This document shows positions 51,847 to 61,404 of a DNA stretch of 64,000 nucleotides, one piece after another; the stretch's first letter is position 1; every line of letters begins with the position of its first letter. The notes beneath the pieces are model-generated. The model was not told where the DNA came from. It saw only the letters and a program-made list of their open reading frames with translations, and made no database searches. The translations under genes and the position numbers were made by a program. Source of the stretch: Sphingomonadales bacterium Ga0077559 (lineage in GTDB: Bacteria > Pseudomonadota > Alphaproteobacteria > Sphingomonadales > Sphingomonadaceae); NCBI GenBank assembly GCA_001464315.1, contig LNFK01000053.1, positions 62,001-126,000 on the forward strand, read 5' to 3'.

Positions 51847-53082
51847 TTAAAGGCCAAGCCGCGTAACCGACGCTTTGGGTAGAAAGATCAATGCCGCGCC
51901 GCGTGCCGACATTCCGCCTGCGATTCCCCTAGCCCGGTCGCCAGCGCCCCAGAAGGTATCGACGCGGTTGGCACCCTTGATCGCCCCGCCGGTATCCTGA
52001 GCGATCCAGACGCCGTTGGGCTCGGCGCGGTCCATCGACAGCCATAATGGCGCGCCCAAGGGAATGAATTTGATATCGACCGCTGCACTTGCCTCACCCA
52101 CCACCGGATAGCCCATCGCCCCGAGCGGACCAGCGCCAGTCAGTTCGCGGAAGAACACGAAGCTCTTGTTCTCATGCATGATCTTGCGGCCTTCTTCAGG
52201 GTTGGCGCGCAAATAAGCGACAATGCCCTGCATCGAACCATCGGTAATGAGGCCGCGGTCCTTCATGAGCTTGCCGATACCGGTATAACCTCGACCATTC
52301 TGGCTTTCATAGCCGATCCGCATCACACCGCCATCGGGCAGCCGCAGCCGCCCTGACCCCTGGATTTGCAGGAAGAAGAAATCGACGACATCATTGGCAT
52401 AAGCAATTTCGAGTCCGCGACCGGCAAGCGCGCCGCTCTCAATCGAAGCGCGATCGTCAAATTGCACGAGTTTTGTGCCGCTCACTTTGCCGCGAATGCT
52501 CTTGCCTTTGAGATCATCGGAAAACACGCCGAGATCAACTTCGATCAGGTCGGTCGGTCGTTTATACACGGACACTTCGCAACCGGGCTGTTTGGTCCGG
52601 CAGCCAGCTATCTCTGGCTCGAAATACCCGGTAGCAAAGGCTTTACCATCACCGATCTGTACCGCATCCATATGCGTTGCGAAGAAAGAAATCGCATCGC
52701 TCGTCCAGGTTTTAACGGCGTCGCATGCCGCGGCCCAGTCGCTGCCTTGGGTCAGGCCGCTATTGTCAGTGCGGCGAACCAGTCCCGGACAGCTGGTACG
52801 GAAACTTTCCATCGCCAGCTTTGCCCTGCGGGCATCTACTTTGAGCGAACCGATTTCGGGACCGCGAACTACGCCTAAAGTCGCCGCAGTTGTGCCGTCA
52901 CCCACCTGCGCTGCTGCTGGTAAAGTAGCTTCGGCCGTCGAGGGGATCGGCTTGGTCGCGCGATCAACCTTTGGCGTAGCTGAAGCGGACGGTGTCGATG
53001 GTCCACCATTTGGGATGATCCCGCTCGAACAAGCGGAGAGCATCATCGCAGATAGGGTGAGCGATATTAGGGCGCGTTTCAT
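51847..53082 (-). CDS. mltA: Membrane-bound lytic murein transglycosylase A
   Basis: A 411-residue lipoprotein: the signal peptide ends in lipobox LSAC (MMLSACSSG). It cleaves the beta-1,4 bond of peptidoglycan to make anhydromuropeptides. MltA domain features are ATGYFEPEIAGCRTKQ-type segments and the 3D barrel near the C-terminus (VDTFWGAGDRARGIAGGM), with catalytic Asp. It sits between timA and the Smr gene. Confidence 0.92.
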   Translation of the reverse strand: MKRALISLTLSAMMLSACSSGIIPNGGPSTPSASATPKVDRATKPIPSTAEATLPAAAQVGDGTTAATLGVVRGPEIGSLKVDARRAKLAMESFRTSCPGLVRRTDNSGLTQGSDWAAACDAVKTWTSDAISFFATHMDAVQIGDGKAFATGYFEPEIAGCRTKQPGCEVSVYKRPTDLIEVDLGVFSDDLKGKSIRGKVSGTKLVQFDDRASIESGALAGRGLEIAYANDVVDFFFLQIQGSGRLRLPDGGVMRIGYESQNGRGYTGIGKLMKDRGLITDGSMQGIVAYLRANPEEGRKIMHENKSFVFFRELTGAGPLGAMGYPVVGEASAAVDIKFIPLGAPLWLSMDRAEPNGVWIAQDTGGAIKGANRVDTFWGAGDRARGIAGGMSARGAALIFLPKASVTRLGL

Positions 53083-53094
53083 CGCGCCGGTGAA

Positions 53095-53751
53095 TCAGAC
53101 CGAGTCGGTTTCGTCAAGCTTCCAGTTACGATCGCCTGACTTCACATCGCGCATGAACGTCCAGATATCATGCGTTTCAACCGCATCGGTCATCGAACCG
53201 CCAATAACATTGCCATCGGCATCCTTGACCATCGCCGCGATATCGGCGTCGAAGCGCACCGAGACCCGCGCCATCGGATGGTCGAAGCTTGCGTCAACAA
53301 CGCGAACTTCATCGATGCGAACCAACCGGTTTTCAAGCGTTTCGCCACGCTCGACGCGACCATCGATTTCTTCGGCAAAGCTTTGATACACGTCGTCATC
53401 GCACAAGAAGCGCAAGGCATCCTTGTCGCCGTTCCAATAAGCTTCAAGTACCATTTTATAGGCAGACTTGGACCCTTCAACGAACAGACCGACGTCGAAT
53501 GTCCGATCAGCATTGGCAATTGCGCGCAAACCGCTCTGCGCAGCCATATCAACGTTCGAGATGTCGCCCTGCGGCAACGCTGAGCCAGAATCGCCACCGG
53601 GAAGCGGCTGTCGCATCATTGGCGGCGTGGCATCGAGCGGCTGGCGGGCAACAGGTTCCTGTTCATGGCCTGTGCGTTTTCCAAGCACCGAGTAGAGGCG
53701 AAGCCCCAAGAAAGCTGCAACAAGAGCAAGCAATACAATGGTGAAAGTCAC
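53095..53751 (-). CDS. timA: Tim44/TimA-family adaptor protein
   Basis: A 218-residue protein with one N-terminal transmembrane helix (MTFTIVLLALVAAFLGLRLY) and a C-terminal Tim44-like domain (about 70-215: DALRFLCDDDVYQSFAEEID, ARVSVRFDADIAAMV). In alphaproteobacteria TimA is thought to serve as an adaptor of inner-membrane protein transport, related to mitochondrial Tim44. It is divergent from secB across a 247-base gap, supporting a common link to protein export. Confidence 0.87.
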   Translation of the reverse strand: MTFTIVLLALVAAFLGLRLYSVLGKRTGHEQEPVARQPLDATPPMMRQPLPGGDSGSALPQGDISNVDMAAQSGLRAIANADRTFDVGLFVEGSKSAYKMVLEAYWNGDKDALRFLCDDDVYQSFAEEIDGRVERGETLENRLVRIDEVRVVDASFDHPMARVSVRFDADIAAMVKDADGNVIGGSMTDAVETHDIWTFMRDVKSGDRNWKLDETDSV

Positions 53752-53936
53752 GACGCCTCCATGTGCGAAAAGAATGGACGAATGATTAGCACCAGCCCGG
53801 AAAAATGTCCGTCCAGCTCCGCCCTGACAAGCATATAAGCACTATACGCCATGGTTTCAAAGGGCTTTACCCAAAGAATATTACGCTCTGCCGCAAGTTC
53901 AACAATCATTGCCCTTTTCAAACGCCCCTGCTAGGC

Positions 53937-53956
53937 GCGACCCCAATGAGGGGCGC
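53937..53956 (+). other. Hairpin in the secB leader
   Basis: GCG-A-CCCC-AATGA-GGGG-CGC folds into a seven-pair stem with one bulged A, 42 bases before the secB ATG. Part can alternatively pair with TGGGGTTAGCG (53957-53967). No T-run, so it is not a typical terminator; it may affect secB mRNA. The rest of the 53752-53998 gap shows no gene. Confidence 0.3.
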
Positions 53957-53998
53957 TGGGGTTAGCGACCACCAACCAACAGGAAAGCACGACATCAT

Positions 53999-54508
53999 AT
54001 GGCCGAAGAAGAAGGCATTATCGTTTCTGAAAATGTAAAAGCTAATGGCGAAGACACAGCACCGGCGGTTGGCATGTTGAGCCAGTATATCAAGGACTTG
54101 TCGGTAGAGAATCCCCAGGCGCCGCACAGCTTTCAATGGGAAGGTACGCCGCAGATCGACGTTCAGGTCAATATCCAGGTCAATGCCGTCACCGAAGAAG
54201 TGCATGAAGTTGCGCTCAAGATTGCGGTTAAGGCCGAGAGCGATAATGGCGTCCATTTCTCGGTTGAACTAGATTATGGCACTTTGTTCGGATTGCGCAA
54301 TGTTTCCGATGATCAGGCACATCCCTTCCTATTCGGCGAAGCACCACGCCTGATGTTCCCATTCGCGCGTCGTGTTGTGGCCGATGCCGTGCGCGATGCA
54401 GGTTATCCTCCGCTCGTGCTTGAACCCATCGATTTCAACGCACTTTACGTCCAGCAAATTGCACAAGCACAGGCGCTGGCCGAAGAACAGCCGGCCGGCG
54501 AAGCCTGA
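53999..54508 (+). CDS. secB: Protein-export chaperone SecB
   Basis: A 169-residue SecB that keeps preproteins unfolded and delivers them to SecA. Characteristic pieces: LSQYIKDLSVENPQAP near the N-terminus, IDVQVNIQVNAV, and the C-terminal region PFARRVVADAVRDAGYPPLVL. The C-terminal zinc-binding end of SecA is not seen here and is not required. It has GGAAAGCACG before ATG 53999. It precedes murJ by 23 bases. Confidence 0.95.
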   Translation: MAEEEGIIVSENVKANGEDTAPAVGMLSQYIKDLSVENPQAPHSFQWEGTPQIDVQVNIQVNAVTEEVHEVALKIAVKAESDNGVHFSVELDYGTLFGLRNVSDDQAHPFLFGEAPRLMFPFARRVVADAVRDAGYPPLVLEPIDFNALYVQQIAQAQALAEEQPAGEA

Positions 54509-54531
54509 AACAGGGTCTGCCAGGTACTTAG

Positions 54532-56115
54532 ATGAGCCTGGTCCGAAATAGCATAACAATTGGCGGGCTGACTTTGGTCAGCCGCGTTCTTGGCTTGGTC
54601 CGCGACATGCTAATGGCGCGGTTCGTCGGCGCTGGCCTTGCATCCGACGCTTTCCTGATTGCCTGGCGCCTGCCAAATCTGTTCCGCGCATTATTTGCCG
54701 AAGGTGCATTTGCCGCGGTATTTGTACCGTTATTCAACAAAAAGATGACGGAGGCCGAGAGCGAAAAGGCCGAACAAGGACTCCTCGTCGCACGCCGCTT
54801 CGCCAGCCAGGTTTTGTCTGTGCTGTTTCCGTTTCTCGTGGTTTTCACGGTTCTCATGATGCTGGCGGCAGGACCGATCGTTTGGGCGATGACGGGCGGC
54901 TTCCCTGATGGAGGCCAGCAGAAATTTGCACTGGCCCGCCATCTTACTATCGTCACCTTTCCCTATCTGGCATTGATCTCGCTGGTGTCGTTGCTCGGCG
55001 GTATATTGAATTCGCTTAACCGATACTGGGTCAACGCGGCTGCGCCTATCTTGCTCAATATCTGCATGATTGTCGCTTTGGTGTTTTTCCGCGGCGACAG
55101 CGAAGTTGAGACGGCCGTCACTCAAGCGATCGCGGTGACGGTTTCGGGTGCCATGCAGCTATTGTGGCTAATGTGGGCCTGCCACCGCGCAGGCGCCAGT
55201 CTGAAACTTTCATTCCCGCGTCTCACACCCGATGTGAAAGTCATGTTGGCGCTGATTGCTCCTGCCGCAATTGGCCAAGGTGCCATCCAGTTCAACCTAC
55301 TGATTTCGACCTCGCTCGCGGCGCGATTTTTGCCTGAAGGTTCGGTGTCGTGGCTATATTATGCTGACCGGCTCAACCAGCTTCCGCTCGGGCTGATCGG
55401 CATTGCGATTGGCACAGCCATACTGCCGACACTGTCACGCCAAATCGCAGGTAAGGACGGTGACGCCGCCTCCCATACACAAAATCGCGCGGTCGAACTG
55501 GCGCTGTTCTTCGCATTGCCGGCGATGGTCGCGCTTATTGTCGCGGCCACGCCGATCGTGCGCGGCGTCTTCGAGCATGGCGCGTTCACCCCGAGCGATT
55601 CGGCGGGCACGGCAGCGGTATTGATGGCGTTTTCCGCTGGGGTTCCCGCCTATGTGCTCATCAAGGTGCTGACGCCCGGTTTCTACGCGCGAGGCGATAC
55701 CAAAACGCCGCTTCGGCTCGCTTTATATTCGATGCTGGTCAACCTGATCGGCAATCTTATCCTCATATGGCCGCTGGCGCATGTCGGCGTCGGCGTGGCT
55801 ACCGCCATTGCGGCATGGGTGAATGTCATTTTGCTCTGGATTACCCTGCGGCGTCGCGGACATATCCGGTTCGATGCCCGACTATTGCAAAAAGCATGGC
55901 GCATATTGCTGGCAGCCGCATTGATGGGTGTCGCGCTCTGGTTTGGGAATACTCTGGTTGAGGAAAATCTGGGTGACGGCCTCTGGCGACGGGTGGCCAT
56001 ATTGTCGGCCCTTGTTGGCAGCGGAGGGGTCATTTACGGGGTAGCGATATTGGCTTCTGGCGCGTATCGGCTTGGCGAACTCAAATCGCTCTTACGTCCA
56101 AAGAAAGCAGCTTAA
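54532..56115 (+). CDS. murJ: Lipid II flippase MurJ (MviN family)
   Basis: A 527-residue MOP-family exporter with about 14 transmembrane helices. Its role is flipping undecaprenyl-linked peptidoglycan precursor to the periplasm. Key segments: [40 protein letters not shown] and [20 protein letters not shown] with the family arginines. The stop codon TAA overlaps the trpS ATG by one base (TAATG), indicating coupled translation. Confidence 0.94.
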   Translation: MSLVRNSITIGGLTLVSRVLGLVRDMLMARFVGAGLASDAFLIAWRLPNLFRALFAEGAFAAVFVPLFNKKMTEAESEKAEQGLLVARRFASQVLSVLFPFLVVFTVLMMLAAGPIVWAMTGGFPDGGQQKFALARHLTIVTFPYLALISLVSLLGGILNSLNRYWVNAAAPILLNICMIVALVFFRGDSEVETAVTQAIAVTVSGAMQLLWLMWACHRAGASLKLSFPRLTPDVKVMLALIAPAAIGQGAIQFNLLISTSLAARFLPEGSVSWLYYADRLNQLPLGLIGIAIGTAILPTLSRQIAGKDGDAASHTQNRAVELALFFALPAMVALIVAATPIVRGVFEHGAFTPSDSAGTAAVLMAFSAGVPAYVLIKVLTPGFYARGDTKTPLRLALYSMLVNLIGNLILIWPLAHVGVGVATAIAAWVNVILLWITLRRRGHIRFDARLLQKAWRILLAAALMGVALWFGNTLVEENLGDGLWRRVAILSALVGSGGVIYGVAILASGAYRLGELKSLLRPKKAA

Positions 56116-57113
56116 TGCGCGTCGTTTCCGGTATCCAGCCTACAGGCAATCTCCATCTCGGTAATTATCTTGGTGCTATCCGCAACTGGGTAAAAATGCA
56201 GGATGAGATGGAATGTCTGTATTTCCTGGCGGATTTGCACGCCATTTCGATGCCGCATAACCCGGCTGAATTGACAGCGAACACTCGTGAAATGGCAGCG
56301 GCGCTGATTGCGTGTGGACTTGATATCAACAAATCAATCCTGTTCAATCAGGCGCAGGTGCCAGCACATGCCGAGTTGCAATGGCTGCTCTCCGGCACCG
56401 CACGCATGGGCTGGCTGAACCGCATGACTCAGTTCAAGGACAAATCGGGCAAGAACCGAGAAGGTGCCAGCATTGCGCTATTCACTTACCCCGTGCTGCA
56501 GGCTGCCGATGTGCTGCTGTACCAGGCGACCCACGTGCCCGTGGGTGAGGACCAAAAACAGCATCTCGAACTTGCGCGCGACATCGCGCAAAAGTTCAAT
56601 AACGACTTTGGCAACGGCACGGACATTTTCACGCTGCCCGATCCAATCATTCCCAAAGCGACCGCGCGCATCATGAGCTTGCGCGACGGGACGGCCAAAA
56701 TGTCGAAGTCCGACCTGAGCGATATGAGCCGGATCAATCTGGTCGACGATGCCGACACGATTCTGACCAAACTGAAAAAGGCGAAGACCGATGCCGAGCC
56801 CCTGCCATCGGAGGCTGCCGGTCTTGAAGGGCGAGCCGAGGCAACCAACTTGGTAGGAATCTATGCTGCATTCGCAGAAGAGAGCGTCGATGCCACGCTC
56901 ACTCGGTTCGGCGGTCAGGGTTTCGGCGCGTTCAAATCTGCCCTCGCCGAATTGGTCATAGAGAATTTCCGTCCGATCTCCGAGCGGTTCAACGCGCTAA
57001 AAGGCGATCATGAACAGATTGATGCAGCACTCGCCAAAGGTGCAGCGAAAGCACGCGAATTGGGCGCGCCAACTCTTAAGGCGACTTACAACGCTTTGGG
57101 CCTGCTGCGCTAA
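56115..57113 (+). CDS. trpS: Tryptophan-tRNA ligase
   Basis: A 332-residue class I synthetase. The HIGH-like motif is [10 protein letters not shown] (11-20) and the KMSKS motif is [10 protein letters not shown] near residue 195. The C-terminal helical domain follows the usual length. It charges tRNA-Trp in the cytoplasm. It overlaps murJ by one base; the murJ-trpS order is familiar in sphingomonads. Confidence 0.96.
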   Translation: MRVVSGIQPTGNLHLGNYLGAIRNWVKMQDEMECLYFLADLHAISMPHNPAELTANTREMAAALIACGLDINKSILFNQAQVPAHAELQWLLSGTARMGWLNRMTQFKDKSGKNREGASIALFTYPVLQAADVLLYQATHVPVGEDQKQHLELARDIAQKFNNDFGNGTDIFTLPDPIIPKATARIMSLRDGTAKMSKSDLSDMSRINLVDDADTILTKLKKAKTDAEPLPSEAAGLEGRAEATNLVGIYAAFAEESVDATLTRFGGQGFGAFKSALAELVIENFRPISERFNALKGDHEQIDAALAKGAAKARELGAPTLKATYNALGLLR

Positions 57114-57213
57114 ACTGCACGCTCGCGCCGTTCAACCGAAGTTCAGCGAAACATTATTAAACGCGATACGTTTATGTATAAGACGTCACAGCGCCGTCTC
57201 ATGAGGAACTGAC

Positions 57214-57873
57214 ATGAAAAATAAAGTCGCATCTTTTCTCGCTCCTATCACACTGTTGGCACTCGGCGCATGCGCTACGCCGTTTAAAGCGGAAGTCTCG
57301 CGTTTCCAGCAACTGCCTGCACCCCAGGGCCAGACCTTCACGATCCGTGCCGCAAGTGCGGCCAATGAAGGCGGCATTGAATTTGGCCAATATGCCTCAC
57401 TGATTGCGACAGAATTGCAGGAGATCGGTTACGTCGCTGCACCGTTCGGCGCGCCCGCCGATATGACAGTGACGCTCGATTATGGAGTTGACCAAGGTAA
57501 AGAGCGGACGATCGTTCGTCAGGATCCGTTCTACGACCCTTATTGGGGATATGGCAGTTTCTACCGTCCTTATATCGTGCGTACCCGCCGAGGCGCACGC
57601 TATATTACCGGTTATTACGACCCTTTCCTCTACAGCGGCTTTAACCGGCCTTATGATGTCGACAGCTTTACCGTTTACACGGCGAATATCGACATGAAGA
57701 TCGACCGCAACGCCGACAGCAAGCGTTTGTTCGAGGGCAAGGCAGAAGCCAAGTCACGCTCGAACAAGCTGCCTTATCTGGTCCCCAACCTAGTCGAAGC
57801 GATGTTCACTGGTTTCCCGGGAAATAGCGGCGAGACCGTAAGGATTTCGGTTGCACCAGAGGACAAGCGCTAA
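57214..57873 (+). CDS. DUF4136 lipoprotein
   Basis: A 219-residue exported lipoprotein: the signal peptide ends with lipobox LGAC (LLALGACATPF). The rest fits DUF4136 (SLIATELQEIGYVAAPF and NIDMKIDRNADSKRLFEGKA). It has a Tyr/Arg-rich centre (DPYWGYGSFYRPYIVRTRRG) and no catalytic residues I recognise. The family is common in outer-membrane or periplasmic lipoproteins of unknown function. It converges with the zinc-ribbon gene, 3 bases apart. Confidence 0.82.
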   Translation: MKNKVASFLAPITLLALGACATPFKAEVSRFQQLPAPQGQTFTIRAASAANEGGIEFGQYASLIATELQEIGYVAAPFGAPADMTVTLDYGVDQGKERTIVRQDPFYDPYWGYGSFYRPYIVRTRRGARYITGYYDPFLYSGFNRPYDVDSFTVYTANIDMKIDRNADSKRLFEGKAEAKSRSNKLPYLVPNLVEAMFTGFPGNSGETVRISVAPEDKR

Positions 57874-57876
57874 AGT

Positions 57877-59079
57877 CTAGACCCCGCAGCCGAGCTCGGT
57901 TTTGCCATAAGCGACGGCTTCACCGCGCGTGCCGCTAATGCCAGCATAGAGTTCGGTTGCCAGGAAAGTCCCGTCGTTGCCGATGCGAAAACCATTCTGA
58001 CGGAATACCTCGATCACCTTTGCAGGTGGGTCGGCAAAATACACCGATTGCGATTCATAATGTTGGGCGATGGCAGTCACCGACAGGCCGTCAAATGAGC
58101 GTGCCAGTTTAAGAAAAGTGCTTTTGCCCTCAATAGCAGCATAGGCCGTTTCTCGCGCGTCTTGATCAGCAAATTCACGGGATTCAAGTTCCTGCCATTG
58201 CATCCGCAACTTAGCGCCCATTTTTGAAAATTCCGCGCCAATTTCGCCGCCGAAACTGCATGTTTGCGGATCGAAACTGATCGAGATCGGCTTGCCGCCC
58301 TGACGTGCCAAGATAGCAGCTCCACCTGCCAGATAGCCAACCCCGCCTTTGCGTAACTTGATCTCGATAAAATCATTCGCGGTAAGGCCCGCTAACGTCA
58401 ATTTCGTGCCTTCACCCGCTTGGTCAAGCATTGTACTCGCGGTACTGGCCCGCGACCAAATCTCGACAGCAGCGTCAGTCGTCCAAATTTTGTCGTTCAA
58501 CGATTTGACGATTTCGGGTGGCGCGGCTTCAGCCAGATTCACCATCGCAATAAAGCCGTTACCGTCGGCAAGCTCGAGCCACTCGCTGCTGTCATCGGCT
58601 CCCAGTTTAACAATTCCTGTGACCGCACTGCCGCGCGGCATTTTGCCTAATATAACGCTGCCGACCGTCGTCGGTTTATCTCGGATATTGGCTTCGGTCA
58701 TGGCAAAAAATTGCTTGGCTTCGGCGTTCGGGGCGTCATCTGCCCCCGCACGGTAACTAGTTTCAGTCGAACCGTTCATATCGTCAGCAAGGAACAGCCA
58801 GTAATAAAGTCCCGCGATGAGCAACAGGCTGGCGATAGCGCCGACAAATATCAGCCAGTTACGCTCTGGCCTTCGCTCGTCATGGATGATTGTCGAGGAC
58901 GGTGTTTCAGCAGCGACATCGCCCAAATCGGCGCCTTCAGGCTCTGTGACCAGTTCAGGCGGAACATGTTGAACTGTCGCCGACCCAGCCGGCGACGGCA
59001 CCATAGCACTACCGCATTTTGCGCAATATCGTGCGTCAGGTATATTCCCCGAGCCACATGACGAGCAGAACTTCACCAT
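57877..59079 (-). CDS. Zinc-ribbon, single-pass membrane protein with SH3-like domains
   Basis: A 400-residue protein: zinc ribbon with Cys5, Cys8, Cys19 and Cys22 (CSSCG, CAKCG), an acidic linker, a transmembrane helix at about 75-97, then an SH3-like region (about 128-250) containing IRDKPTTVGSVILGKMPRGS, and a C-terminal unknown domain (270-400). The cytoplasmic ribbon may recruit a partner while SH3-like parts face the periplasm. It is downstream of dnaA on the same strand; any link to replication is unproven. Confidence 0.7.
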   Translation of the reverse strand: MVKFCSSCGSGNIPDARYCAKCGSAMVPSPAGSATVQHVPPELVTEPEGADLGDVAAETPSSTIIHDERRPERNWLIFVGAIASLLLIAGLYYWLFLADDMNGSTETSYRAGADDAPNAEAKQFFAMTEANIRDKPTTVGSVILGKMPRGSAVTGIVKLGADDSSEWLELADGNGFIAMVNLAEAAPPEIVKSLNDKIWTTDAAVEIWSRASTASTMLDQAGEGTKLTLAGLTANDFIEIKLRKGGVGYLAGGAAILARQGGKPISISFDPQTCSFGGEIGAEFSKMGAKLRMQWQELESREFADQDARETAYAAIEGKSTFLKLARSFDGLSVTAIAQHYESQSVYFADPPAKVIEVFRQNGFRIGNDGTFLATELYAGISGTRGEAVAYGKTELGCGV

Positions 59080-59101
59080 ATTTGCCGAATCCTCACGAAC
59101 G

Positions 59102-59121
59102 TGGGGATAAGCTGTGGAAAG
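59102..59121 (-). promoter_or_regulatory. Two near-consensus DnaA boxes downstream of dnaA
   Basis: In the gap between dnaA and the zinc-ribbon gene, the minus strand reads TTATCCCCA (59110-59102) and CTTTCCACA (59121-59113). Each differs by one base from the DnaA box TTWTNCACA, in the same orientation, 2 bases apart. DnaA binding is predicted but not proven. Confidence 0.4.
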
Positions 59122-59154
59122 CCGGTTGAAAAGCGGTGATTAAATGGCGGACAA

Positions 59155-60699
59155 TTACGCTTCGAGTTGGCGGAGCAGCGCGCGGACATCATTGTCCATA
59201 TCGCTGTCCTGCGCGCGCAAGCCTTCGACCAGACGCACAGCGTGGATTACCGTCGAATGGTCACGTCCGCCGAACTTGCGCCCGATTTCTGGGTAACTAC
59301 GCGGCGTCATCACCTTGGCGAGATACATCGCGACCTGCCGCGGCCTCACAACAGCACGGGCGCGGCGCTTCGAAGACATTTCGCTGCGGTCGATGCGGTA
59401 ATATTCACAGACCGCACGCTGGATTTCATCAATAGTGATGCGACGGCGGCAAGCGCTCAGGATATCCTTGAGCTGTTCCTCCGCCAGAACCCGCGTGACC
59501 GGTTTGCCGGTGAGCTGTGCATAGGCGAGCAGCTTGTTGAGCCCGCCTTCAAGTTCGCGGACGTTGCGGCTGATGGTGCGCGCAAGAAATTCGACCACAT
59601 CTTCACCGACTTGCGCCTCGGGCATATTCGCCAGCCGCTGCTCGAGGATAGAACGGCGCAATTCGAGGTCGGCTGGCTGGATATCGGCAACAAGCCCCAT
59701 CGAAAGCCGCGACAAGATGCGCTGGTCGACGCCGTCAAGCGCTTGCGGCGCGCGGTCAGCGGCAACCACCAAGCGCTTTCCTGCTCCAATGATCGCATCG
59801 ATTGTGTGCAGAAACTCTTCCTGCGTTGACACTTTACCGATGATGAACTGGATATCGTCAATCAACAGGACATCGACCGCACGCAGCCGCGCCTTGAACT
59901 CCATGACTTCCTTGCGCCGCATCGCGGTCACGAATTCCATCATGAATTTTTCGGCGGACATATAGATGATCTGCGCGTCAGGATTGACCTCTGCATAAGC
60001 ATGGCCAATCGCGTGCATCAGGTGGGTTTTGCCCTGCCCCGTCGCCGCTTGCAGGTAGAGCGGGTTGAACAAGGGCTTGTCCTTAGATGCAACGCGTTCC
60101 GCAGCGCTCAACGCCAGCACATTCGTCTGACCCTTAACGAAATTGGCAAACGTCATCCGCGGGTCGAGGGCTGAACGCACTGGCAAGGCTTCAGCCATAT
60201 GTTGAGCGGCCGGACGCTCGGTCACTCCCGACGGGCGAAGCATTTCAACGCGCGTGGCGCCGGGACGGGTTCGAATTTTGAGCTGTTTGACCTGGTTGTT
60301 GGTGGCTGACCACGCCAGACGCAGACGGTCGGAATAATGGTCGGACACCCATGACGCCGAAAAATCTGAAGGCAGCAATAATTCCAATGTGCCGGTCAGG
60401 TCGCAAAAATCTCCTAAAGAAATCGAGCGAATCCATTGACCATAAATTTGCGCGCCCAGATCGCGGCGAAGGCCCGATGAAATCGCCTGCCAATCAGAAT
60501 CAAAACGGGCGTTCAACGCAATAGCGGCATCGCGGCCTGCTGGTTGACCGGAATTGTTTTGCGATACGAAATTATTACCAGTCACCCACGCCTGCCCCTC
60601 TTTTCCACCCCATTCCAGCACGTCGCGACCGCTTGCTATATGCCCCGGAAAACTGCCCATAGAGGTCGTTTGCCCATTTGCTGACAAATGGAACGTCAT
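59155..60699 (-). CDS. dnaA: Chromosomal replication initiator DnaA
   Basis: A 514-residue initiator: N-terminal helicase-interaction part, AAA+ domain with Walker A AATGQGKT (218-225) and Walker B VLLIDDIQ (277-284), and domain IV with the DnaA-box recognition motif GRDHSTVIHAVR (from 478). It binds DnaA boxes and melts oriC. The N-terminus is extended; an internal ATG (residue 14, position 60660) is an alternative start. It lies downstream of rpsT, a usual alphaproteobacterial arrangement. Confidence 0.96.
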   Translation of the reverse strand: MTFHLSANGQTTSMGSFPGHIASGRDVLEWGGKEGQAWVTGNNFVSQNNSGQPAGRDAAIALNARFDSDWQAISSGLRRDLGAQIYGQWIRSISLGDFCDLTGTLELLLPSDFSASWVSDHYSDRLRLAWSATNNQVKQLKIRTRPGATRVEMLRPSGVTERPAAQHMAEALPVRSALDPRMTFANFVKGQTNVLALSAAERVASKDKPLFNPLYLQAATGQGKTHLMHAIGHAYAEVNPDAQIIYMSAEKFMMEFVTAMRRKEVMEFKARLRAVDVLLIDDIQFIIGKVSTQEEFLHTIDAIIGAGKRLVVAADRAPQALDGVDQRILSRLSMGLVADIQPADLELRRSILEQRLANMPEAQVGEDVVEFLARTISRNVRELEGGLNKLLAYAQLTGKPVTRVLAEEQLKDILSACRRRITIDEIQRAVCEYYRIDRSEMSSKRRARAVVRPRQVAMYLAKVMTPRSYPEIGRKFGGRDHSTVIHAVRLVEGLRAQDSDMDNDVRALLRQLEA

Positions 60700-60890
60700 C
60701 TAAGTCCAAATCTCGATGTGAGGCACTGCCCGACTGTCGTCGCCCGGTGCTGGAGAGTGTTTACTAGACGCCAAGAAACGAGTCGATCAAGAGCAGCGCT
60801 GCAAAAAAAATGAAATAAATGGCATTGACTCGCCGCAAGCCAAGTAAATGCGTAATATAATTTTTATACTGCTGTTTTGCTTGAATTTTC

Positions 60891-60899
60891 TGTTGATAA
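60891..60899 (-). promoter_or_regulatory. DnaA box in the dnaA leader
   Basis: TGTTGATAA on the plus strand reads TTATCAACA on the minus strand, one base from TTATCCACA and matching the core box. It lies about 190 bases upstream of dnaA, fitting autoregulation by DnaA. A single box alone is not evidence of an origin. Confidence 0.45.
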
Positions 60900-60966
60900 T
60901 TTGCCGCGACATGGTCCGAATCGCCGGAAATCCTTGTCATGCGGTTGTCACAAAAATGCAAAAGAA

Positions 60967-60992
60967 AAACCCGCCGGGATCGCGGCGGGTTT
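60967..60992 (-). terminator. Rho-independent terminator of rpsT
   Basis: AAACCCGCCG (60967-60976) pairs perfectly with CGGCGGGTTT (60983-60992) around a 6-base loop. On the minus strand the stem is followed by TTTCTTTTG, so it ends rpsT transcription, leaving dnaA to its own promoter. Confidence 0.88.
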
Positions 60993-61032
60993 GTCGTGTC
61001 AAAGCCGGCCGAACCGGCCTGCAAATTATGAC

Positions 61033-61296
61033 TTAAGCGAGGCCGCCAACGGCCTTGGTCAAACGACCAAATTTGCGCGATGCGGTGTTCTTGTGCAGAA
61101 CGCCCTTTGATACACCACGTGCGAGTTCGGGCTGGGCAGCAACAAGTGCAGCCACAGCAGCCGATTTGTCGCCCAACTCAATCGCCGACTCTACCTTCTT
61201 AATGAAGGTGCGGATACGGCTGACGCGAGCGCCATTGACTTCGGTGCGACGCGCGTTGCGACGGATACGCTTTTTTGCTTGCGGCGTATTTGCCAT
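61033..61296 (-). CDS. rpsT: 30S ribosomal protein S20
   Basis: An 87-residue basic protein: [20 protein letters not shown] at the N-terminus, then [20 protein letters not shown] and [20 protein letters not shown]. It is a primary 16S rRNA-binding protein. Length matches the family. It is followed by a strong terminator and lies upstream of dnaA, as in many alphaproteobacteria. Confidence 0.97.
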   Translation of the reverse strand: MANTPQAKKRIRRNARRTEVNGARVSRIRTFIKKVESAIELGDKSAAVAALVAAQPELARGVSKGVLHKNTASRKFGRLTKAVGGLA

Positions 61297-61404
61297 TTCA
61301 GTCCTCGAATTTCGATATTTAAGAGAGCGTCCTACGCAGGAGTGCCCGTTGAAGTCGCGGCCCTTAACGCGACCTCATAGATTCGTCAACCTCGAATTGC
61401 CGCG

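Larger units (their letters stand above)
60700..61032. other. 333-base dnaA-rpsT intergenic region, AT-rich
   Basis: No gene is seen. The centre (about 60790-60905) is AT-rich, with long A and T runs, and contains one DnaA box on the minus strand (60891-60899). A terminator for rpsT lies at 60960-60992. The rest probably holds the dnaA promoter; I cannot fix -10/-35 sites reliably. Confidence 0.6.

Noticed and set aside
60700-61032. Chromosomal origin (oriC)
   Set aside because: AT-rich and next to dnaA, but only one DnaA box is seen. Many alphaproteobacteria have oriC elsewhere, so no origin is annotated.
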